Positions 35,459 through 41,482 of a stretch of 41,482 bases of DNA are shown one piece after another. This DNA comes from Arsenicicoccus cauae (GTDB taxonomy: Bacteria; Actinomycetota; Actinomycetes; Actinomycetales; Dermatophilaceae): assembly GCF_009707125.1 (NCBI RefSeq), contig NZ_WLVL01000043.1, positions 1-41,482 on the forward strand, written 5' to 3'. Within the stretch, counting starts at the first letter, position 1; every line of letters starts with the position of its first letter. The position numbers and the translations under genes are program-made. The notes under the pieces are model-generated. The model saw nothing but the letters and a program-made list of their open reading frames with translations. It made no database searches and was not told the DNA's origin.

Positions 35459-37543
35459 ATGACACCTGCCTCCCGTCCCACCTCGGTGGGGCTGGCGTCC
35501 TGGCTCGGCCTGCGAGAAGCCTCCCTGCTGCTGGCCTGCGCCCCCGCGGGTGGTCTGCTGGTCGGGACGGTCGACCTGGCCACGTCCTCCGGCTTCGCCG
35601 ACCCGGGTATGGCGCTGGCCTTCGCCCTGGTGGCGGTGTTCTACGCGGCGCAGCTCGCGGTGACGCTGGCTCGACCGGCCTGGACCGACACGTGGTGGGC
35701 CCCGGTGATCCTGACGACGTCAGCGTTGTCGTCCCCGCTGTTCACCACCTTCCTGGTCGACCCTCGCCCGCCCATCGTGTGGTTCTGGTTGCTCGAGCCC
35801 GTCGTGGTGCTGGCCGCCTACCTGTGCCGACCCGCTCACGCCGCGCTCGTGACGGTGGGGTGCCTGGGGTGCGGCTGGATCTTTCTGGCGCTGAGCGGGA
35901 TCGACGTGGCGGGGCACGCGCACGCCGTCGCGGCGGGGGCTGCGGCGATCGTCCTGCCCGGCGTCGTGGCGGCCCTGGTCCTCGGCCGGGTGCGACGGCG
36001 CGAGCGGTCGGTGCTCGAGCAGACCCGCCTGGACCCGGTCACCGGTGTCCTCAACCGCCGCGGTCTCGAGCACGAGCTGAGCGAGTGGTCCGAGCGGGGC
36101 CGGGGGGCCGAGCCGGTGTGCCTGGTCTCGATCCACCTGGACTCCTTCGACGAGGCCGCGTCGGCCTGGGGCGGTGCCGCGGCTGACCAGGTGATGGCCC
36201 GGGTGGCCGTGGCGCTGGAGCGCGCCTACCACCGCAGCCACCTCGTCAGCCGGTTCGTGGACCACGAGTTCATCGTCGTCAGCGACATCGACCCCGACCT
36301 GCTCGTGCCGTCCCTGCTGCGCGCGGTGCGCGTCGCGAGCCCGCAGCGGCCCGTCACGGCCAGCGCGGGCGTGGTCTCGGGCATCCCCCTGGACCTGCTG
36401 GCCGAGGGACAGCTCGTCCCCATGGTCGAGCAGGCCCGTCAGCGGGTCACCGCGGCGCAGCTGTCCGCCGCGGGGGTGGACGCGCAGGAGTTCGAGCCCG
36501 GCACCTACGTCCCGGTCCCGGTGCCGCAGCCCGTGCCGGCGGCACCTCCTCGGGAGGAGGAGGTCGAGGCTCCCGACCTGCCGGGGAGCGACGCCCGCGT
36601 GCTCGGGTGGTGGCTGGCGGGCACCGGGGTCCTGCTGAGCGCGGTGCCGAGGCGTCCCGAGCAGTCGACACCCGTGGACGTGGCCGTCTACGCCGCGTGC
36701 CTGGTGGTGGCGTGCGCGGGGATGTGGGTGGCGCAGAGCGAGAGCGGCCACCCGCGGGTGGGGCGTGCGCTGGTGGCCCTCACGCTGCCCGTGACGGTCC
36801 TGGTGGTGATGAACGTCCCGACGGTCGAGGCCCGCTACCTCGTGGTGGTGCTGGCGGCCTACCCCGCGACCATCGCCGGGGTCCTCCTCGATCGCGTGTG
36901 GGCGCAGTGGATGGTCGTGCTCCTGCCGGTGAGCTTCGTCCTCGCGACCGCCATCGGTCCGACAGCCCTGCCGCACGCGCTCAGCGTCACGATCCTCGGC
37001 GTCGGCCTGGTCGCCGTGACCGCCCTGCTGGCCGCCATGGTCCGGCGACGGCGCCTGACCTCCCTCAACCGGTTGCACGTGCTCACCCTCACCGACCCGA
37101 CGACCGGTGTGCTGACGCGCGCCGGTCTGGCGCGCGAGTTCCTCGACCTCCCGCCTGCCCGGCGCACGGGGATCCTGCTGGTCTCGGTCCTGCCGCGTGG
37201 CGCGGAGGGTCAGGGCACCGCCCTCGAGGCCGACCTCGCGGTGGTGGCCACGAGCCTGCACGAGCTCGCGCGGGGGAGAGGCGTGGTGGGTCGGGTCAGC
37301 GGTCGTGACCTGGTGCTGGTCGTGCCCGGCGCGGACCGCCTGGCTCTGCTGCGGCGCCGCCTGCAGCAGGACCTCGGCGAGCGCTCCGCCGAGGTGCAGA
37401 CCCTGGTGGGGCTGGCCTACACCGACGACCACAGCGAGGGTGGGCTCTGGCAGGCGGTCAACGAGGCTGACGACGCCGTCCGGCGGCAGACCAACGGCGA
37501 CCAGGGCCCCTCGCACCTCGTCCCGGTCGACGCGACGCCCTGA
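35459..37543 (+). CDS. Membrane protein with two degenerate GGDEF domains in tandem
   Basis: The 694-aa product is built from two similar modules. Module 1 has about six hydrophobic helices (residues 11-175) and a GGDEF-type domain (about 186-340) beginning LDPVTGVLNRRGLEHEL. Module 2 has about six helices (382-528) and a second domain (about 540-690) beginning LTDPTTGVLTRAGLAREF. The D-x-x-T-G-x-x-x-R block preceding the nucleotide site is kept in both. The catalytic signature is lost in both: FVDHEF (266-271) stands where GG[D/E]EF should be in the first, and SGRDL (614-618) in the second. No RxxD inhibitory site is seen. Cyclic-di-GMP synthesis is therefore unlikely; a ligand-sensing or scaffold role is possible. 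A Pro/Glu-rich linker (347-378) joins the modules. Confidence 0.8.
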   Translation: MTPASRPTSVGLASWLGLREASLLLACAPAGGLLVGTVDLATSSGFADPGMALAFALVAVFYAAQLAVTLARPAWTDTWWAPVILTTSALSSPLFTTFLVDPRPPIVWFWLLEPVVVLAAYLCRPAHAALVTVGCLGCGWIFLALSGIDVAGHAHAVAAGAAAIVLPGVVAALVLGRVRRRERSVLEQTRLDPVTGVLNRRGLEHELSEWSERGRGAEPVCLVSIHLDSFDEAASAWGGAAADQVMARVAVALERAYHRSHLVSRFVDHEFIVVSDIDPDLLVPSLLRAVRVASPQRPVTASAGVVSGIPLDLLAEGQLVPMVEQARQRVTAAQLSAAGVDAQEFEPGTYVPVPVPQPVPAAPPREEEVEAPDLPGSDARVLGWWLAGTGVLLSAVPRRPEQSTPVDVAVYAACLVVACAGMWVAQSESGHPRVGRALVALTLPVTVLVVMNVPTVEARYLVVVLAAYPATIAGVLLDRVWAQWMVVLLPVSFVLATAIGPTALPHALSVTILGVGLVAVTALLAAMVRRRRLTSLNRLHVLTLTDPTTGVLTRAGLAREFLDLPPARRTGILLVSVLPRGAEGQGTALEADLAVVATSLHELARGRGVVGRVSGRDLVLVVPGADRLALLRRRLQQDLGERSAEVQTLVGLAYTDDHSEGGLWQAVNEADDAVRRQTNGDQGPSHLVPVDATP

Positions 37544-37568
37544 CGCCGGCCCCTGGGTCGGGTGTCCC

Positions 37569-37595
37569 GGAACGTTCTCGGCCCGGGCGGCGTTG
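37569..37595 (+). promoter_or_regulatory. ECF (SigE/SigH-like) promoter for htpX
   Basis: GGAAC (37569-37573) and CGTT (37591-37594, followed by G) are separated by 17 nt. This is the GGAAC-N17/18-(C)GTT pattern of actinobacterial SigE and SigH/SigR promoters. The distance from GTT to the ATG at 37604 is 9 nt, so the mRNA would be leaderless or nearly so. Confidence 0.6.
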
Positions 37596-37603
37596 TGCCT
37601 GAC

Positions 37604-38464
37604 ATGCACCGGCACTACAACGGTCTCAAGACCGCTGCGCTCTTCGGCGTCATCTGGGCGCTGCTCCTCGGCCTCGGCGCCCTCATCGGCAACGGCCGGT
37701 ACATCTGGCTGTTCGCCCTGGCTGGCCTCGCCATGACCTTCTACTCCTACTGGAACTCCGACAAGCTCGCGCTGCGCGCCATGCAGGCCTACCCGGTCAC
37801 CCGGGAGCAGGCACCGGCGATGTACCGCATCGTCGAGGAGCTGTCGGCCCGCGCCGGGCAGCCGATGCCGCGGCTCTACATCTCCCCGACCGAGGCGCCC
37901 AACGCCTTCGCCACCGGCCGCAACCCGCAGAACTCCGCCGTGTGCTGCACGGAGGGGATCCTGCGGCTGCTCGACGAGCGCGAGCTGCGCGGGGTGCTCG
38001 GTCATGAGCTGATGCACGTCTACAACCGCGACATCCTCACGAGCTCGGTCGCCGCGGCGATCGCCGGGGTGATCACGAGCGTCGCGCAGATGGCGATGTT
38101 CTTCGGCGGGGGCAATGACGAGGACCGTCCCAACCCGGTCGTGATGATCCTGATGGCCCTGCTCGCCCCCCTGGCCGCGAGCCTGATCCAGATGGCGATC
38201 TCCCGCACCCGGGAGTTCGACGCCGACGAGGACGGCTCGTCGCTCACCGGGGACCCGCTGGCCCTGGCCTCGGCGCTCAAGAAGCTCGAGCTCGGGGTCG
38301 CCCGCGCGCCGCTCGCGCCGCAGCCGGACGTCGTCAACGCGAGCCACATGATGATCGCCAACCCCTTCCGCGCGCAGGACGTCAGCAAGCTCTTCAGCAC
38401 CCACCCCGCCACGGCCGACCGGATCGCGCGGCTCGAGCAGATGGCGGGCTACCACGGGCGCTGA
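37604..38464 (+). CDS. htpX: HtpX-type membrane zinc metalloprotease (M48)
   Basis: The 286-aa product is a membrane-bound M48B protease for quality control of membrane proteins. The zinc motif is H134-E135-L-M-H138 ([11 protein letters not shown]) and the third ligand E204 lies in [12 protein letters not shown]. Two N-terminal helices (about 10-28 and 32-48) and two later ones (about 148-167 and 178-198) match the family. The start [15 protein letters not shown] is the usual one; the frame continues to a GTG at 37562, but that segment contains the ECF-type promoter, so the shorter start is chosen. Stress control by an envelope or thiol sigma factor fits the function. A 10-bp stem-loop follows the stop. 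Confidence 0.95.
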   Translation: MHRHYNGLKTAALFGVIWALLLGLGALIGNGRYIWLFALAGLAMTFYSYWNSDKLALRAMQAYPVTREQAPAMYRIVEELSARAGQPMPRLYISPTEAPNAFATGRNPQNSAVCCTEGILRLLDERELRGVLGHELMHVYNRDILTSSVAAAIAGVITSVAQMAMFFGGGNDEDRPNPVVMILMALLAPLAASLIQMAISRTREFDADEDGSSLTGDPLALASALKKLELGVARAPLAPQPDVVNASHMMIANPFRAQDVSKLFSTHPATADRIARLEQMAGYHGR

Positions 38465-38492
38465 GGGTGGCGGAGGCCGTCCGGCCCCGGCC

Positions 38493-38520
38493 CCGTATGC
38501 CGCCGGCCCACGGCATACGG
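38493..38520. terminator. Terminator-like stem made of two inverted GTATGCC motifs
   Basis: CCGTATGCCG (38493-38502) and CGGCATACGG (38511-38520) are a perfect 10-bp inverted repeat with an 8-nt loop, 29 nt after the htpX stop. There is no T-tract. The stem consists of the heptamer that recurs through the window. Confidence 0.65.
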
Positions 38521-38576
38521 CGTGGCTGCCTCCCGCCGACCCACCGGCACGACCCGGGGTGTGAAACGGTGGGGGA

Positions 38577-41072
38577 ATGACCAGCCTGACCCGCACGGAG
38601 GCGCGAGGACGCGCCGCGACCGTGGACCGCCCCCGCTACGCCGTCGAACTCGATCTCACCCACGGCGAGACGACCTTCGCCAGCCGCACCGTGCTGACCT
38701 TCGCCGCCACCCCGGGCGAGACCACCTTCGTCGACCTCAAGGCCACCGAGCTGCTCGAGGCGACCCTCAACGGCGAGCCCCTGCCGGCCGAGGCCTTCGC
38801 GCACGGACGCCTGCAGCTGACCGGCCTCGCCGCCGACAACGAGCTCGTCGTGCGCGCGACCATGAGCTTCAGCCGGGACGGCTCCGGCCTGCACCGTGCC
38901 GTCGACCCGGCCGACGGCGAGCACTACGTCTACGGCCACTCGTTCATGGACGCCGCGCCGCGGGTGTTCGCCTGCTTCGACCAGCCGGACCTCAAGGCGC
39001 CCTGCACGTTCACCGTGACCGCGCCGAGCGACTGGGTGGTGATCGGCAACGGCGCCGCGACCCGCGAGGGCGACGTGTGGCACCTGGCCGAGACCGCTCC
39101 GATCGCGACCTACTTCACGTCCATCTGCGCCGGGCCCTACGTGAGCGTCACCGACGAGCACGACGGGATCCCGCTGGGGCTGTTCGCCCGCCGGTCGGTC
39201 CAGGCGCAGCTCGAGGCCAACGCCCCTCGCGTCCTCGAGGTCACGCGGCGCAGCTTCGACTACTTCCACGAGCTGTTCGGGATCCGTTACCCCTTCGGCA
39301 AGTATGACCAGGTGTGGGTGCCGGAGTTCAACGCCGGCGCGATGGAGAACCCCGGCTGCGTGGTCCTGCGCGACGAGTACCTCTTCCGCTCCCGCGTCAC
39401 CGGTGCGGAGCTGCTGTCGCGCGACAACACCGTGAGCCACGAGATGGCGCACATGTGGTTCGGCGACCTGGTGACGCTGGCGTGGTGGGACGACCTGTGG
39501 CTCAACGAGTCGTTCGCTGAGTACATGGCGAGCCGGTGCGTGGTGGGGACCGGGCTCTACCCCGACGCCTGGTCCGACCAGGGGATCGTGCGCAAGGCCT
39601 GGGGCTACTCCGCCGAGCGGTCGCCGTCGACGCACCCGGTCGCGGGCAACGGCTCGGAGGATGCCCTGGCCGCGCTGCAGAACTTCGACGGCATCTCCTA
39701 CGCCAAGGGCTCGGCGGTGCTGCGGCAGCTCATCGCCTACATCGGGGACGACGCGTTCGTGGCCGGCGTGCGCGACTACCTGCAGCGGCACGCCCACGGC
39801 AACGCGCAGATGAGTGACTTCTTCGCCGCGATGGAGCGGGCGCACGGTGCCTCGCTGACGGCGTGGACCGACGCCTGGCTGAGGACCGCGGGGCTCGACG
39901 CCATCCGCGTCGACGTGGACTGGGACGACGAGTCCGACGTCGTCCGGCGGGCCGAGGTGGTCAAGGTGGCCCCAGAGGCGCACCCGGCCCAGCGCTCGCA
40001 CGCGCTGGACGTGGCCGGATGGACCGACGGCGAGGAGGTCGTGCGCGCGCGGCTCACCCTCGACGAGGACCGCCGCGTGGTGCACGAGCTGCTCGACCGG
40101 CCACGGCCCGCCATCATCGTGCCGAACGCCTCGGACCTCACCTGGGCGACGGTCGTCCTGGACGAGGACACGCTGCGGCGCCTCCCCGAGCAGCTGGCCC
40201 AGGTGGACGACCTGGCCGCGCGTGTCGTCCTGTGGAACGCCCTCCGCGACGGGGTCGCCCTCGCGACGGTCGACCCCCGGCTGGTCGTCGACGTCTTCGC
40301 CGCGTCCTGGCCGCTGGAGCTGGACGACTCGGTGCTGTCGGCGGTCGGTCGCTACGTCCCCGACGTGGTGGTCGCGGTCTACCTCCCCGCCGACGAGCGG
40401 CCGCTCGCCCGGGAGCGGGTCGCGGACGCCGGAGCCGCCGCCCTGCAGGCCGCCGAGCCCGGCTCGACCCGGGCGCTCGCGGCCGCGCGGGTGGTCGCCT
40501 CCACCTCGCGCGACGAGGAGCTCCTGCGCCGGTGGTATGCCGGGCGCGAGCTCCCCGCGGGTCTGGCGGGCGACGCGGACTTCCGCTGGCTCGTGGCCAC
40601 CACGCTCGCCGGTGACGGGGCGCTGTCCGTCGCCGAGCTGGAGGAGGCGCACGCGGCCGACGCCACGGTCGCGGGCACGCTGGCGTGGCTGGGTGCGCGG
40701 GCCGCGCGACCGCTGTCCGAGGACAAGGCCTGGGCCTGGGCGGAGCTGACGGAGCAGCGAGGTCGGTCCAACCACGAGATGAACGCCCTCGCCGGGGCGT
40801 TCTGGCGCAGCGGCGACACGGCGGTGCTGCGACCCTACGTGGAGCGCTACTTCGCCGACGTGCCGGCGATGTGCGCCTGGGTCGGGGACGACGCGATGGC
40901 CCGCGTGGCCAAGCTGGCCTATCCCGTGCAGCTCGCCGAGCCGGAGACGCTGCAGCGGTCGCAGGCCGCGCAGGGCCGCTCGGACCTCACGGCGGCGGTG
41001 CGGCGCGGGATCGTCGATCAGGAGTCCGTGCTGCGCCAGGTCCTCCTCTCCCGCGACACCTACCGGGGGTAG
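38577..41072 (+). CDS. pepN: Aminopeptidase N (M1 family)
   Basis: The 831-aa product is a zinc-dependent M1 aminopeptidase releasing N-terminal residues from peptides, probably cytoplasmic as there is no signal peptide. The exopeptidase motif is GAMEN (254-258), the zinc motif is H288-E289-M-A-H292, and the third ligand E311 is in WLNESFAEYM. FDQPDLKAPCTFTV (134-147) is also typical. The C-terminal half is an alpha-helical ERAP1-like domain. Length agrees with actinobacterial PepN. GGTGGGGG immediately before the ATG is a poor SD. It is separated from htpX by the stem-loop at 38493-38520. Confidence 0.96.
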   Translation: MTSLTRTEARGRAATVDRPRYAVELDLTHGETTFASRTVLTFAATPGETTFVDLKATELLEATLNGEPLPAEAFAHGRLQLTGLAADNELVVRATMSFSRDGSGLHRAVDPADGEHYVYGHSFMDAAPRVFACFDQPDLKAPCTFTVTAPSDWVVIGNGAATREGDVWHLAETAPIATYFTSICAGPYVSVTDEHDGIPLGLFARRSVQAQLEANAPRVLEVTRRSFDYFHELFGIRYPFGKYDQVWVPEFNAGAMENPGCVVLRDEYLFRSRVTGAELLSRDNTVSHEMAHMWFGDLVTLAWWDDLWLNESFAEYMASRCVVGTGLYPDAWSDQGIVRKAWGYSAERSPSTHPVAGNGSEDALAALQNFDGISYAKGSAVLRQLIAYIGDDAFVAGVRDYLQRHAHGNAQMSDFFAAMERAHGASLTAWTDAWLRTAGLDAIRVDVDWDDESDVVRRAEVVKVAPEAHPAQRSHALDVAGWTDGEEVVRARLTLDEDRRVVHELLDRPRPAIIVPNASDLTWATVVLDEDTLRRLPEQLAQVDDLAARVVLWNALRDGVALATVDPRLVVDVFAASWPLELDDSVLSAVGRYVPDVVVAVYLPADERPLARERVADAGAAALQAAEPGSTRALAAARVVASTSRDEELLRRWYAGRELPAGLAGDADFRWLVATTLAGDGALSVAELEEAHAADATVAGTLAWLGARAARPLSEDKAWAWAELTEQRGRSNHEMNALAGAFWRSGDTAVLRPYVERYFADVPAMCAWVGDDAMARVAKLAYPVQLAEPETLQRSQAAQGRSDLTAAVRRGIVDQESVLRQVLLSRDTYRG

Positions 41073-41123
41073 GGGCATAAGCCGGCCTTCGTCCGCCAGG
41101 TCGATGATCCCGCCCCCGGCGGA

Positions 41124-41355
41124 TCAGCGGATCAGCGGCAGCAGGCTCACCACCAGGGCGACGACGGGCACCGCCACGACCGTCGTCACCGCCACCACGC
41201 TCGCCACCATCTCGGAGTCGCCGCGGAACTCCTCCGCCAGCAGGAACGCGTTGACCGCCGTCGGCATCGCCAGCGCCAGCACCAGCGACCGGGTGGCCAG
41301 CGTGGGCAGCGGCAGCACCATCGCCGCGTTGAAGGCGATGCTGCACTCGGTGTAC
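41124..41355 (-). pseudogene. AEC-family transporter, C-terminal remnant truncated by an IS element
   Basis: The minus strand encodes about 75 residues, [20 protein letters not shown] to the stop at 41124, containing [14 protein letters not shown] and two hydrophobic helices typical of the C-terminus of auxin-efflux-carrier (AEC) family permeases. Reading toward the 5' side, similarity ends at about 41355, where an IS end begins, and the frame then runs through IS sequence with no family match. The rest of the gene is presumably on the far side of the element, beyond the window. Substrate unknown. Confidence 0.75.
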
Positions 41356-41482
41356 TGAGTCGCCCCGGATTTCGTGGAGGGCGGGTTATGCCGTGCCGGC
41401 GGGTGCCGGGGCACGGTTGAGTGCAGCGTAGTAGGTGGCTTCGTACTCGGCGGGTGGGGTGTGGTCGCAGTGGCTGTGCAGG
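41356..41482 (-). mobile_element. IS3-family insertion sequence, one end (cut by window edge)
   Basis: The element boundary is placed at TGAGTCGCCCCGGATT (from 41356), which resembles the terminal inverted repeats of actinobacterial IS3-type elements that start with TGA and contain CGCCCCGG. Inside it, 30 nt from the end, lies the transposase stop. The other end and any target duplication are outside the window. Confidence 0.75.
41386..41482 (-). CDS. IS3-family transposase, C-terminal fragment (cut by window edge)
   Basis: The minus strand reads [20 protein letters not shown] then [11 protein letters not shown] and stops at 41386. The PPAEYE-x-x-YY pattern close to the C-terminus is typical of the integrase-like OrfB transposase of IS3-family elements. 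Only the last 31 residues are in the window, so intactness and subgroup cannot be judged. Confidence 0.8.
   Translation of the reverse strand, partial: LHSHCDHTPPAEYEATYYAALNRAPAPAGTA

Noticed and set aside
35720-38596. 958-aa minus-strand open frame over the GGDEF and htpX genes
   Set aside because: Low-complexity Arg/Gly/Gln/His composition with no domain; it is an antisense shadow of well supported plus-strand genes in high-GC DNA.
38394-41078. 894-aa minus-strand open frame opposite pepN
   Set aside because: The plus strand has intact M1 motifs (GAMEN, HExxH); the minus product has no recognisable domain.
41120-41135. Direct repeat GGATCAGC x 2 near the AEC remnant stop
   Set aside because: Two short copies only, probably chance or codon repetition.

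Overview
The window is very GC-rich, uses ATG, GTG and TTG starts with dense stop/start overlaps, and carries a menaquinone and complex I gene set typical of Actinobacteria. Gene content and order, the DtxR-type boxes and the leaderless-looking promoters point to a Micrococcales actinobacterium, probably near Intrasporangiaceae/Dermacoccaceae. The family is inferred; no rRNA marker is present.

Layout. 1-540 (-) is the 5' part of a secreted protein that runs off the left edge, preceded by a strongly folded leader. 825-2035 (-) is a TerC-family membrane protein under a yybP-ykoY (Mn2+) riboswitch. Divergent from it are bfd and bfr (2176-2923), with an iron-box-like site over the promoter and start. 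Next come menB (-), a Nudix hydrolase (+), a small membrane protein (-), menC-menD (+), and a minus-strand femX-like / alanine-racemase-like / menF operon (7811-11345). Then menG (+), a regulatory region, menJ, a complete nuoA-N operon (13792-29839) and a long-chain polyprenyl diphosphate synthase coupled to nuoN. Menaquinone head-group synthesis (menF, D, C, B), ring methylation (menG), side-chain synthesis and side-chain saturation (menJ) are therefore packed around the enzyme that reduces menaquinone; menE, menH and menA are not in the window.

30941-33432 is a coupled pair: a fold-type III PLP enzyme (D-threonine aldolase/D-serine dehydratase-like) and an aldonolactone oxidase. 33536-35365 is a polytopic GT-C-like membrane protein. 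35459-37543 is an unusual protein made of two successive membrane-plus-GGDEF modules, both with degenerate signatures. htpX follows, apparently leaderless from an ECF-type (SigE/SigH-like) promoter. An M1 aminopeptidase N ends at 41072. At the right edge an IS3-family element has truncated an AEC-family transporter gene.

Points for a second look: (i) the heptamer GTATGCC/GGCATAC occurs 19 times and forms two intergenic inverted pairs, one around the Nudix start codon and one a 10-bp terminator-like stem after htpX; (ii) the double degenerate GGDEF protein; (iii) a complete switching model readable in the terC riboswitch leader; (iv) a CRP-like site, DtxR-like box and sigma-70 promoter stacked ahead of menJ-nuo; (v) a 21-bp nested hairpin ahead of the left-edge gene. 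No tRNA, rRNA, CRISPR array or prophage was seen.
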